Assembly (NCBI GenBank): GCA_029782215.1
Contig: JAKOVD010000049.1
Coordinates: 35,507 to 99,506 of the forward strand
Source: Chloroflexota bacterium
GTDB taxonomy: Bacteria; Chloroflexota; Anaerolineae; J102
Reading direction: 5' to 3'
DNA length: 64,000 bases
In this document: in pieces, positions 26,659-34,593 of the stretch
Position numbering within the stretch: the first letter of the stretch is position 1
How the letters are laid out: each line of letters starts with the position of its first letter
Notes under the pieces: generated by a model
What the model saw: the letters and a program-made list of their open reading frames with translations, nothing else
Database searches by the model: none
What the model was told of the DNA's origin: nothing
Translations under genes and position numbers: made by a program

Positions 26659-27864
26659 TCAGGCAGCCGGCGCCGCGCCCTGCTCCGCCCGGCGCAGCGC
26701 CGCCAGGGTGATGACGCCGGTCTCCCAGGCAGCCGCAGCCAGCGCCACGCCCAGCAGCATATAGGCGGCGGCGTGCAGCGGGCCGCGCACCCCAAGCAGC
26801 AGGATGCTGGCCCAGATCAGGAGCGTGCCCAGGTTCACAGTGGCCAGGCTGAGCCAGTTGCCGCCCAGCCGGGCATCGGCGTCGCCCAACAGCCAGCGCG
26901 CGGCGAAGTAGGGCATCACCGCAAAAAGGAACTGCGCCATCCAGCCGTAGACCAGGGTCTGCGGCGCCGTGGACTCGATGTCCACGGTGGGCACAGAGGC
27001 CACCTTGAGGATGAGCAGGGGCGACATCAGCACGGGCAGGAAGAGCCAGACGTAGGCAAGGGAGAGATGCCAGGCGCCGGCGCGGGTATACAGGCCGGTC
27101 CCGCGCAGGGCCCTTACCAGCAGGATCATCAGCGCGACCGTGGCGCCGAGGTGGAACGCCAGCCCCGGCACGGTCGCGGCCAGGTTGCCGCCCAGCCACG
27201 GCCCCAGCACCGAGCCCAGGGCGCCCAGCGTCATGGCCCAGAAGATGGCGCCAACCGTGCGGCGGCCCGCCAGTGCTTTGCCGGTCAGCGCCGGCAGCAG
27301 GTCCAGCAGCAGACCGGCGAAAACCAGGGAGGCGAAGCCCCAAACGTTGGCGTGGATGTGCGCCTCCCTGGGCACGCCGATGCGCAGCGGTTGGCTCCAG
27401 CCCACCCACAGGCCGGTGCCGATCACGATGCCCACCAGCAGGTAGGCCAGGCCGGCCAGGTAGAACTTCAAGCTGCCGCTGCCCTCGGCGGTCCGAACGC
27501 CCATGCCGCGCAACTGCAAGATGAGCAGCGTGACGGCGACGAAGATCAGCGTGCCGCCGGCAACGATCAGGGTCGCGTTTGTGCTGGGTATGCCCGCCAG
27601 CAGCACCACCAGTCCTGCGTTCAGCGCCAGCCAGATGTCCCAGCGCGTGGCCGGGGCTGCGGCGCCGCGCTGGCGGGCGACGAAGGCCGGCAGCACCCCG
27701 AAGGCAGTCTCGGTCAGCACGCCCAACGTGACAAAGTGGACGCGCAGCCAGGGCAAGCCGACCAACCACGGGATCAGGTTGAAGCTGGTCAGCGTCGCGT
27801 CCAGCACGGCCACGATGGCCACGATCAGATAGAACGCTGCCATCAGCAAGAAGGGATTGAGCAT
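26659..27864 (-). CDS. Polytopic membrane protein resembling heme-copper oxidase subunit I
   Basis: 401 residues with about eleven hydrophobic segments. Conserved-looking histidines occur inside membrane helices (RVHFVTLGVLTETAFG, HIHANVWGFASLVFAG, AFHLGATVAL, GAWHLSLAYVW), in the style of cbb3-like oxidase subunit I or NnrS-type heme proteins. It is shorter than true catalytic subunits and no copper-site Tyr/His set can be confirmed, so it may be a heme-binding paralogue rather than an oxidase. It is co-transcribed with a cupin gene 15 nt upstream and lies near a Crp/Fnr regulator, a context common for nitric-oxide or oxygen-responsive genes. Confidence 0.7.
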   Translation of the reverse strand: MLNPFLLMAAFYLIVAIVAVLDATLTSFNLIPWLVGLPWLRVHFVTLGVLTETAFGVLPAFVARQRGAAAPATRWDIWLALNAGLVVLLAGIPSTNATLIVAGGTLIFVAVTLLILQLRGMGVRTAEGSGSLKFYLAGLAYLLVGIVIGTGLWVGWSQPLRIGVPREAHIHANVWGFASLVFAGLLLDLLPALTGKALAGRRTVGAIFWAMTLGALGSVLGPWLGGNLAATVPGLAFHLGATVALMILLVRALRGTGLYTRAGAWHLSLAYVWLFLPVLMSPLLILKVASVPTVDIESTAPQTLVYGWMAQFLFAVMPYFAARWLLGDADARLGGNWLSLATVNLGTLLIWASILLLGVRGPLHAAAYMLLGVALAAAAWETGVITLAALRRAEQGAAPAA

Positions 27865-27879
27865 GATGCGTCTGCTCCT

Positions 27880-28209
27880 TCAGGCGCCGGCTTTGGCGGC
27901 CAGAAAGACCAACCGGCTGCTGGCGCGCAGGCCGCGCGCCGAGCCAGGCGGGGTGATGACGGTGGCGCCGGCCGTGACGGCAAACGCCTCGCCGTCGACG
28001 GTCATCACCCCCTCGCCTTCCAGGAAGTAATAGACGGCCAGGGCTTCCGGGTGGGACGGAATCTGCTGGCCCGGCTCGAGGCCGGCCACCACCACGGTCA
28101 GCCTTTCGCTGTCCAGCAGGAATTGGGGGCGCGGGCCGGCGCCGTCGAAGACCGCCTGGCTGGCCACGTCGGGGAAGAAGAGCGGGGGCATGGTTGTCGT
28201 TGGCGGCAT
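27880..28209 (-). CDS. Small cupin-domain protein
   Basis: 109 residues. It has a single beta-barrel cupin pattern: GLEPGQQIPSHPEALAVYYFLEGEGVMTVDGE, then VTAGATVITPPGSARGLRA. The first motif keeps one His (SHPE) and a Glu; the second lacks the usual His, so metal binding is doubtful. The start at 28209 (MPPTTTMPPL) has AGGAGA 8 nt ahead; the open frame extends further to 28284 without such support. It heads a two-gene operon with the oxidase-like membrane protein. Likely a small ligand or metal sensor or stabiliser; no reaction can be assigned. Confidence 0.85.
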   Translation of the reverse strand: MPPTTTMPPLFFPDVASQAVFDGAGPRPQFLLDSERLTVVVAGLEPGQQIPSHPEALAVYYFLEGEGVMTVDGEAFAVTAGATVITPPGSARGLRASSRLVFLAAKAGA

Positions 28210-28364
28210 GGCTACATCTCCTGTGTGAAATTCCAGCGCGCAAGCGGCGGCCATCCCGGAAACGAAAGCCAATCGATCTGGCATCCTTCCTCAATGATGG
28301 GCGGCAGACACGCTTGACGGCACAATCATGGCGCAACCCTAGCATCCCCGGGGCGCAGTTGCCA

Positions 28365-28376
28365 CGACTTTTGTCG
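28365..28376. promoter_or_regulatory. Possible Crp/Fnr-type palindrome CGAC-TTTT-GTCG
   Basis: A perfect 4-bp inverted repeat with a TTTT centre, in the gap between the Crp/Fnr-family gene and the cupin operon, about 155 bases upstream of the cupin start. The N4-spaced layout resembles Fnr/Dnr boxes, but the half-sites differ from TTGAT. Function is inferred from position only. Confidence 0.3.
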
Positions 28377-28407
28377 GATTGGGTCGAAAAGGAGGAGAGG
28401 ACAGTCG

Positions 28408-29097
28408 CTACGGAGCGAGCTGGGCGCGCCGCTGCAGACCAGGACGGTCGATGATCATGATCTGATGGCGGTCGAAGCGGATCAACCCGGCGTCGGCCAG
28501 GGTGCGCAGGGCGCGGCTGAGCACGTCGGGCACGGTGCCCAACCGCGCCGCCAGCTCGGCCTGTGTCTGCCAGGCCTGGCGCGCCAACGTGTCATCGGCC
28601 CCTGCCTCGAGCAGCAGACGGGCCAGGCGCACCTCCACCGTGTGCAGCGAGAGGTCGGCCACCAGATCGGCCAACTGGGCGATGCGGTCGGCCATGTTGG
28701 TCATGACGTGCAGCAGGAGTTCGGGTTGGGCATTGAAGAGCGGCTGCAGGGTCGAGCGGTGCAACCGCCACAAGGAAGTGTGCTCCAGGGCAATGGCCGT
28801 GGCGGGATTGGGCCGCGCCAGGAAGATTCCGATCTCGCTGAAAACCTCGCCCGGCCCGAAGTAGCGCAGCACCTGCTCGCGGCCGTCCAGTGAGAACTTC
28901 ACCACCTTGACCCAACCGACGTCCAGCGCGTAGAGCCCGCTGTTGACATCCCCCTCCAGGAAGATGACCGCGCCAGGCGAATACTCGTGCCAGGTGGCCA
29001 GGCCGGCGAGACGCCAAAGCTCGCCGGCGTCCAGCCCGGTGAAGTAAGGCAGGCGCTGAAGGTGTTCACAGAGGCGGCTGCGTTCGGGAGTGGGCAT
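28408..29097 (-). CDS. Crp/Fnr-family transcriptional regulator
   Basis: About 229 residues. The N-terminal cyclic-nucleotide-binding beta-roll reads YSPGAVIFLEGDVNSGLYAL, then GPGEVFSEIGIFL. The dimerisation helix follows, then a winged helix (QAWQTQAELAARLGTVPDVLSRALRTLADAGLI). There is no N-terminal Cys cluster, so this is not an iron-sulfur Fnr; a heme or nucleotide effector is possible. I prefer the ATG at 29097 over the extended frame to 29160. It probably controls the adjacent cupin and oxidase-like genes, by context. Confidence 0.92.
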   Translation of the reverse strand: MPTPERSRLCEHLQRLPYFTGLDAGELWRLAGLATWHEYSPGAVIFLEGDVNSGLYALDVGWVKVVKFSLDGREQVLRYFGPGEVFSEIGIFLARPNPATAIALEHTSLWRLHRSTLQPLFNAQPELLLHVMTNMADRIAQLADLVADLSLHTVEVRLARLLLEAGADDTLARQAWQTQAELAARLGTVPDVLSRALRTLADAGLIRFDRHQIMIIDRPGLQRRAQLAP

Positions 29098-29235
29098 GGG
29101 ACGCAGATCACATCGTCGACGGCTGCGGATGCAGCGAGGAGGACCGTGGCACGAGATCACACGGGCCAGGAACGATCATGCACGCCCACCCGGACATCGT
29201 CAAACAATTGCGAGAGCCGCGGCGATGGATCGACA

Positions 29236-29259
29236 ACCCGCCACCCGGAGGCGGTGGGT
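29236..29259 (-). terminator. Hairpin downstream of the TIM-barrel gene
   Basis: ACCCGCCACC and GGCGGTGGGT flank a CGGA tetraloop, with one A-C mismatch and one G-T wobble. It lies 8 bases past the stop of the minus-strand gene at 29267. No T-run follows. Confidence 0.4.
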
Positions 29260-29266
29260 CAGGGCG

Positions 29267-30136
29267 TCACGGCTGCCGGCCCGCCAGTCGCTGCCAGAGG
29301 CGCACGCTTTGCCGCAGCCCGTCCAGCGCCTCCCCTTCGCCCGCGTATTCGACCGTGACGGCGCCCTGGTAGCCGGTCTCGGCCAGCAGGTCAAACAGGG
29401 CGGCCTGGGGCAGGTGGGTCTCGTCGCCCCCGGCGTCGAAGGCGACGGTCTTGAGGTGGAAATGATTGGCGCGGCGGGCGAGCTCCCGCCACCAGCGGGG
29501 CCGCTCCGGGCCTTCGGGCACGTTGCCGGGGTCAAAGCAGCAGCCGAAGCGCGGCCGCAGACCGGCTGGCAGCGCCGCCGCCGTGGCGTCGAAGATCTCC
29601 AGGTGGCGCGGGATGTCTGCGCTGACCCCCCAGTGGTTCTCCAGTGTGACCGCGACCGGGCTGATCTTCACCAGGGCCGCCAACCGCCGCACGATCACGG
29701 CGTCAAGGCTGCGGGGCGTCTCGGCGCGGCCCCCCAGGGTGACGCGCAGCAGCGGCGCCGCCAACACGCGAGCAGCGGCCAGCCCGCGGCGCAGGTAGAT
29801 CTGCTGGGCCGGCCAGCCGCGGTCGGGGACGGTGAAGTCGCTGTTGATCGCCCAGGCCAGGACGCGGACGCCGTGGGCCTGGGCATTGGCCTGAAGCTGG
29901 CGCAGACTGGCGCGGCTGTAGCGCCACAGCTCCGGCGGCGCACCCGGCAGCAGAGCCACCAGCGGGCGCCGCAGCCGGCTCAGCCGCGGCGGTGGCAGCA
30001 TGAAGTCGTTGCATTCGATAGCCGTTAGGCCCACGGCCGCAGCCGCGCCCGGCTGGTCCAGCAGCGACCAGCGGCCCGCGTAGTAGGCGTCGTGCCAGCA
30101 CCAGGCGCCGGCAGCGAGCGTGTCCATCACCGTCAT
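29267..30136 (-). CDS. Sugar phosphate isomerase/epimerase-like TIM-barrel protein
   Basis: 289 residues of the xylose-isomerase-like (AP endonuclease 2) superfamily. Typical strand-end motifs are present: GLTAIECNDF early, VAVTLENHWG with a metal-type Glu in the middle, FGCCFDPGN, NHFHLKTVAFD and a C-terminal VTVEYAGEGE. The conserved Glu/Asp/His/Glu set for a divalent metal is plausible. These enzymes isomerise or epimerise sugars or inositol derivatives; the substrate is unknown. It stands alone, transcribed away from the purine cluster. Start is ATG 30136 or ATG 30127. Confidence 0.85.
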   Translation of the reverse strand: MTVMDTLAAGAWCWHDAYYAGRWSLLDQPGAAAAVGLTAIECNDFMLPPPRLSRLRRPLVALLPGAPPELWRYSRASLRQLQANAQAHGVRVLAWAINSDFTVPDRGWPAQQIYLRRGLAAARVLAAPLLRVTLGGRAETPRSLDAVIVRRLAALVKISPVAVTLENHWGVSADIPRHLEIFDATAAALPAGLRPRFGCCFDPGNVPEGPERPRWWRELARRANHFHLKTVAFDAGGDETHLPQAALFDLLAETGYQGAVTVEYAGEGEALDGLRQSVRLWQRLAGRQP

Positions 30137-30372
30137 CGCCCCCGCCTGCCGGCTTCAGATCGACGGGTTTCGCCAATGGCGGGGCGGATGCTCACGGCAA
30201 TGCCTGCACGAACCTGGCGCTCGTGCAGGTTTGCACACCAGGCTGCATCGACTTCTGTCCAGCGAATCGCGACCATGAGCTCATTGTATCCCGAAGGATG
30301 TAGCTGCGTGAGTTGGCCTCCAATGCAAGCGCGCCTATCAGAAATGCACATTACAAAAATACGCGTTTCGCC

Positions 30373-30401
30373 TTGACAAGGCGGTCGACTTGTGATAATA
30401 T
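30373..30401 (+). promoter_or_regulatory. Sigma-70 promoter of the GntR regulator
   Basis: TTGACA at 30373-30378 and TAATAT at 30396-30401 with a 17-base spacer; a nearly ideal housekeeping promoter lying just ahead of the regulator. It sits in the 315-base gap 30137-30451, the rest of which shows no gene. Confidence 0.7.
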
Positions 30402-30412
30402 TTACTCAACTT

Positions 30413-30433
30413 GTCAGACGACTACCGTCTGAC
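30413..30433. promoter_or_regulatory. Predicted GntR operator, GTCAGACG-N5-CGTCTGAC
   Basis: A perfect 8-bp inverted repeat with a 5-base centre (ACTAC), beginning 11 bases after the -10 box, so bound repressor would block transcription start or clearance. A related site with the same GTCAGA half occurs in the ygeY promoter at 40117-40130. Autoregulation is inferred. Confidence 0.65.
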
Positions 30434-30451
30434 CTATGTTGGATGGCAGCA

Positions 30452-31231
30452 ATGGTGCGCCGTAACGTTCCTCTTGTAGAGCAAGTTATTCGTGAGCTCC
30501 TCGCCAACATTGACGGGGGTGACTATGTGCTCTCCAGTGGTATGTTGCCATCCGAAGCTGAACTGGCCCGACAGTTCTCGGTCAGTCGCGCCACGGTGCG
30601 TGAGGCGCTCTCGAAGCTGGAAGCGACCGGTGTGGTGATTCGCCGCCAAGGCATTGGCACGTTTGTCAATCCCTTCCTTGTGAGGCACCCTGCGGCCCTC
30701 CAGGATTGGTTCGAGGAGGCGCATGGTTTTGTCGATGCGCTGCGCCACTTGGGCCGCAACCCGGATGCTCTCGTTTTGCGAGCGCAGGTCCAACCTGCGG
30801 GCCAGATGGCGCATCATCTTCAACTCCAGGACGAGGACCTGGTGGTTGTGGTGGAGAAGGTGATCGCTTCCGCCGGCGCACCGCTGATCCATAGTGTGAA
30901 CGCGCTGCCTCTGGCCCTGGTGAGTGAGGAGTCGCGAGCGCAGGCGGCCGAGCTGGCCGGCGCCTGTGATTCCACGTACCGGTTTCTCGAGGAGTACTGC
31001 CACAGCCGCGTGCACCACCAGCAGAGCGAGATTCGCGCGGTGAACACCACCGAGAAACTCGCGCCTTTGCTCGCCTGCCGGCCGGGTGAAGCCTGCCTGC
31101 AGGTCGAAGAAGTCGCCTACAGTGCCGATCTTGTCCCGCTCTTCTACGGCTTGAATCATTTCCGTGGAGACACCGTCAGCTTCCGCCAAATCCGGCGGCC
31201 AACCCTCAATCTCACCAACATGACAGAGTAA
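30452..31231 (+). CDS. GntR-family (HutC/UTRA) transcriptional regulator
   Basis: About 259 residues. The N-terminal winged helix shows GMLPSEAELARQFSVSRATVREALSKLEATGVV, then RRQGIGTFVN, the standard GntR signature. The C-terminal domain has the UTRA/HutC pattern, ending in YSADLVPLFYGLNHFRGDTVSFRQIRR, which binds a small effector. It directly precedes the purine importer and degradation genes and very likely controls them, responding to a purine or breakdown product. I chose ATG 30452 (MVRRNVPLVEQ); in-frame ATGs at 30443 and 30392 are less likely, and the latter lies inside the promoter. Confidence 0.93.
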   Translation: MVRRNVPLVEQVIRELLANIDGGDYVLSSGMLPSEAELARQFSVSRATVREALSKLEATGVVIRRQGIGTFVNPFLVRHPAALQDWFEEAHGFVDALRHLGRNPDALVLRAQVQPAGQMAHHLQLQDEDLVVVVEKVIASAGAPLIHSVNALPLALVSEESRAQAAELAGACDSTYRFLEEYCHSRVHHQQSEIRAVNTTEKLAPLLACRPGEACLQVEEVAYSADLVPLFYGLNHFRGDTVSFRQIRRPTLNLTNMTE

Positions 31232-31334
31232 CAACACCCCGGCCTGGTGTGTGGTGGGGCCGTCAAGCTCTCTGCACCGCTGCATAGAGCGACCCCACCG
31301 CACCAGCACATGCAGCAGCCAATGGAGGTAGGCC

Positions 31335-32477
31335 ATGGCGTCGAATCCGGCCACAACCGTCCGCAAGTCCGCTAAGCCCGCGTTTGACTGGCAGGGACTC
31401 CTGATCAAGGCAGCCCCGCCGGTCCTGGCAATCGTGATCGCGATGCTGGTAGGAGCAGTGATGCTCTACCTGCTCGGAGCCAATGTCATGACCGCCTACG
31501 GCGCCATGATCAAGGGCGTCTTCGGCAGCACGTACGGCTTGACGCAATCGCTCGTCAAGGCTACTCCGCTCCTTCTCGTCGGCCTCGGCATCTGTATCGC
31601 CTTCCGCGCCAGCGTCCTCAACATCGGCGGCGAAGGCCAGATCATTGCCGGGGCGGTCATGGCCACCTGGTTCTCGCTCCAGTTTCGCACCTGGCCCGGC
31701 TGGCTGCTCGTCCCCGCCACCATCATCATGGGCTTCCTTGCCGGCGCGTTTTGGGGCTTCATTCCCGGCATCCTGAAGGCTCGGCTCAACGTCAACGAGA
31801 TCCTGAGCACGGTCATGATGAACGTGATCGCCCTCCAGTTCATGAACTTCCTGCTCCAGGGCCTCCTGATCGATCCCGCCGGGGTCGCCACAGGCACGTT
31901 CATCCACCAGTCCGAGCGCCTGCCCGAACAGGTATGGCTTGGCCGGCCCGTGCCCCAAACGCTCCTCCACACCGGGTTCTTCCTCGCCCTGGTGCTCGCC
32001 GTGCTCGTCTACATCTTCCTCTGGCGCACCACCATCGGCTATCGCATCCGTGCCGTCGGTCTCAACCCCGATGCCTCCCGCTATGCCGGAATCCCCGTGC
32101 CCTTCTACCAGGCCATGGCCCTCACCCTGGCCGGCGGCTTTGCCGGGCTCGCCGGCGTCGTCGAAGTCATCGGCGTCCAGCACCGCCTCCTCGAAGGCGT
32201 CACCAGCGGTTACGGCTACACCGGGATCGTCGCCGCCCTCTTCGGCGGCCTGCACCCGTTGGGCCTGATCCCCGCCTCCTGGCTCTTCGGCGCCCTGCTG
32301 GTGGGAGGCGACGCGATGCAACGGGCCGTCCAGGTGCCGTCAGCACTGATCGACACCTTGCTCGGCCTGGTAGTGCTATTGGTCATCGGTTCACAGATGT
32401 GGTCGCGCCGCCTGGCGACTCGCCGGGCCATCGCCGCGACCGCAGCAGCGGAGAAGAAAGTGGAGGCCAAGTCATGA
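31335..32477 (+). CDS. BMP-type nucleoside ABC transporter permease 1
   Basis: 380 residues, BPD_transp_2 family, with about ten hydrophobic segments and the family motif SVLNIGGEGQIIAGA near residue 90. Members such as YufP/NupB import purine nucleosides together with a second permease, an ATPase with two nucleotide-binding halves and a PnrA-type lipoprotein, all of which follow here. GGAGG precedes the ATG. The stop overlaps the next start (ATGA). Confidence 0.93.
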   Translation: MASNPATTVRKSAKPAFDWQGLLIKAAPPVLAIVIAMLVGAVMLYLLGANVMTAYGAMIKGVFGSTYGLTQSLVKATPLLLVGLGICIAFRASVLNIGGEGQIIAGAVMATWFSLQFRTWPGWLLVPATIIMGFLAGAFWGFIPGILKARLNVNEILSTVMMNVIALQFMNFLLQGLLIDPAGVATGTFIHQSERLPEQVWLGRPVPQTLLHTGFFLALVLAVLVYIFLWRTTIGYRIRAVGLNPDASRYAGIPVPFYQAMALTLAGGFAGLAGVVEVIGVQHRLLEGVTSGYGYTGIVAALFGGLHPLGLIPASWLFGALLVGGDAMQRAVQVPSALIDTLLGLVVLLVIGSQMWSRRLATRRAIAATAAAEKKVEAKS

Positions 32478-33406
32478 ACGAACTCACTACCGCCGCCATC
32501 ATCGTCGGCATTCTCACCTCAGCCGTGCGCCTGGCCACGCCGTACCTGTATGGCGCCATCGGCGAAACGATCTCGGAACTGTCCGGCGTCGTCAATCTTG
32601 GCGTCGACGGCATCATGCTGGTCGGAGCCTTCGCCGCGTTCTTCGTCGCCCTGAACACCGGAAGCCTCTGGCTCGGCATCTTCGCCGGCATGTTCGTCGG
32701 CGTGCTCATGGGCCTCCTCATGTCGTTCATCAGCGTCACATTGAAAGCCGAACAGGGCATCAGCGGCATTGGCCTCTACATGTTCGGCCTCGGCCTTTCC
32801 ACCCTTCTGTTCAAGACCACGATCGGAACGGTCAAGACCATCGAAGGGTTCCAGCCGGTCAAGATTCCGATTCTGGGCAGCATCCCCTTTATCGGTCCGA
32901 TCCTCTTCAACCAAAGCCTGCCCGTCTACGGCGCCTTCCTGCTCGTGCCGCTGTCCTGGTTTATCATCGAGAAAACGACGTGGGGGCTGCGCCTGAAAGC
33001 CGTGGGGCAAACCCCGGCCGCGGCTGACTCGCTCGCCGTCAACGTCGACCGGACGCGCTACACCGCCGTCTGCATCGGCTCCATGCTGGCCGGGCTGGCG
33101 GGAGCATCGATTTCGTTGGCCCTGGCCAGTTTGTTCCAGGAGAATCTGACCGCCGGCCTCGGCTTCATCGCCGTCGCCCTGGTCTACTTCGGCGGTTGGC
33201 GGCCTGTCGGCATCATGCTCGGTGCGCTGCTCTTCAGCACCGTGAACGCGTTCCAGCTCTGGATGCAGGTGTTGGGCGTCAAAGTCGCGGCCGACCTCAT
33301 GGTGATGCTCCCTTACCTGCTCACCATCGTCGCCCTGGCGTTTACCACCAACCGCGTGCGCGGCCCCGCTGCGCTCAACAAGCCTTTCGAACGCGGCGCC
33401 CACTAG
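32474..33406 (+). CDS. BMP-type nucleoside ABC transporter permease 2
   Basis: 310 residues, multi-pass. The family motif reads GETISELSGVVNLGVDGIMLVGAFAA in its parts (SGVVNLGVDGIM near residue 38). It pairs with the upstream permease to form the membrane channel (YufQ/NupC-like). Translation starts at ATG 32474, overlapping the previous stop by 4 nt. The product should sit in the cytoplasmic membrane and import nucleosides or nucleobases. Confidence 0.93.
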   Translation: MNELTTAAIIVGILTSAVRLATPYLYGAIGETISELSGVVNLGVDGIMLVGAFAAFFVALNTGSLWLGIFAGMFVGVLMGLLMSFISVTLKAEQGISGIGLYMFGLGLSTLLFKTTIGTVKTIEGFQPVKIPILGSIPFIGPILFNQSLPVYGAFLLVPLSWFIIEKTTWGLRLKAVGQTPAAADSLAVNVDRTRYTAVCIGSMLAGLAGASISLALASLFQENLTAGLGFIAVALVYFGGWRPVGIMLGALLFSTVNAFQLWMQVLGVKVAADLMVMLPYLLTIVALAFTTNRVRGPAALNKPFERGAH

Positions 33407-33471
33407 GGTGTCCGCCGAAAACTCACTCGTTCCCGTCACGCTCAATCGCATCAACACAAGGAGAAGGTAGC

Positions 33472-34488
33472 ATGAGGATTCACAAGTTCATCGTCTTGGC
33501 CCTGGTCATTGGTACCGTGGTTGCGCTGCTGAGCGCCTGCGGCGGTGGGGCTGCGACTCCGGCGGCGGCGCCATCCGCCAAGCCGTTGCGGATCGCAGTC
33601 GTGATGCCCAGCGCCACCACCGACCTGGCTATGAGCCAATCCATGTGGCAGGCCCTGCAGAAGATCCAGGCCGACATGGGCGGTGAGAAGGCCGTCGAGT
33701 TGAAGTACTCCGAGAGCATGTTCAAAGTCCCGGATGCTGCGGCCGCGATTCGCGACTATGCCAGCCAGGGCTTTGACATCGTCATTGCGCACGGCTCGCA
33801 GTACGGCTCGTCCGTGCAGGAGATCGCAGGCGACTTCCCCAACACGACCTTCGCCTGGGGAAACAGCACCGACACCTTCGGCAAGCCCAACGTCTATGCG
33901 TACCTGCCCGCCGCGGAGCAAGGTGGCTACGTCAACGGCGTGATGGCGGCTATGCTGACCAAATCGAAGACCGTCGGCGTGACCGGCCCCGTCGAAGCCG
34001 GCGATGCCAAGACCTACGTTGCAGGCTTCGGACAGGGAGCCGCCGCTGCCGATCCGAGCGTGAAGGTCGCCAAGTCCTGGACCGGATCGTTCTCAGACGT
34101 GGCGCTCATGACCGAGGCGGCCAAGACCCATCTCGCCGCAGGTGCGGACGTCCTGACCGGCTCGTCCCAGTCGTCGGTGGGCTCGATCGGCGCGGTCAAA
34201 GACAATGGCAGCGCCTTGTGGTTCGGCACGCAGCAGGACCAGTCCTCCCTGGCCCCCAACAATGTGGTCGCCAGCCAGCAGTATGACTGGACGATCGCCC
34301 TGAAGCAGATCATCGAGGACCGCAAGAAGGGTAAGCTGGGCGGCGAAGCCTTCAACCTGAGTCTCGCGAATGGCGGTCTGAAGATGGTCTTTAACCCCGC
34401 CTACAAGCTGCCCGACAACGTCAAGGCAGCCGCCGAGAAGGCGATCGCCGGCATCAAGGACGGCAGCATCAAGGTGTCGCCGCAGTAA
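33472..34488 (+). CDS. BMP/PnrA-family nucleoside-binding lipoprotein
   Basis: 338 residues. A signal peptide with lipobox LLSAC places the mature protein on the outer face of the membrane. The body has the BMP-family layout: LRIAVVMPSATTDLAMSQSMW, GFDIVIAHGSQYG, FAWGNSTDTFG and KTVGVTGPVEAGD. PnrA-type members bind purine nucleosides. The start at ATG 33472 has AAGGAGAAGG ahead. It is the binding component of the surrounding importer. Confidence 0.93.
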   Translation: MRIHKFIVLALVIGTVVALLSACGGGAATPAAAPSAKPLRIAVVMPSATTDLAMSQSMWQALQKIQADMGGEKAVELKYSESMFKVPDAAAAIRDYASQGFDIVIAHGSQYGSSVQEIAGDFPNTTFAWGNSTDTFGKPNVYAYLPAAEQGGYVNGVMAAMLTKSKTVGVTGPVEAGDAKTYVAGFGQGAAAADPSVKVAKSWTGSFSDVALMTEAAKTHLAAGADVLTGSSQSSVGSIGAVKDNGSALWFGTQQDQSSLAPNNVVASQQYDWTIALKQIIEDRKKGKLGGEAFNLSLANGGLKMVFNPAYKLPDNVKAAAEKAIAGIKDGSIKVSPQ

Positions 34489-34491
34489 GCA

Positions 34492-34557
34492 GGTTACAGG
34501 TTACAGGTTACAAGTCACAGGTTGAAGGTTGCAGGCTGAAGCTTGCAGCCTTCAACC
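34492..34557 (+). repeat. Tandem heptamers plus long imperfect hairpin
   Basis: Three perfect tandem GGTTACA units (34492-34512) lead into an 18-bp imperfect hairpin: GGTTGAAGGTTGCAGGCT at 34520-34537 pairs with 34540-34557. It lies between the binding-protein and ATPase genes of one operon, so it may act on the mRNA (stability or partial termination, giving more binding protein than ATPase). A sister element with the same GGTTGCAGG vocabulary lies at 44651-44712. Confidence 0.65.
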
Positions 34558-34593
34558 TGCCAACCTTCAACCGTTCACAGGCCAGGGAGCAAG

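Noticed and set aside
26536..28345. Long open frames of 580-593 codons on both strands across the cupin and oxidase-like genes
   Set aside because: They overlap genes with clear ribosome sites and membrane or cupin patterns. Their translations are Gln/Arg/Gly-rich GC shadows without domains.
31263..33457. Minus-strand frames of 310-350 codons opposite the nucleoside permeases
   Set aside because: Very rich in Asp/Glu/Gly/His, as expected from the antisense of transmembrane codons; the plus-strand proteins are unmistakable.
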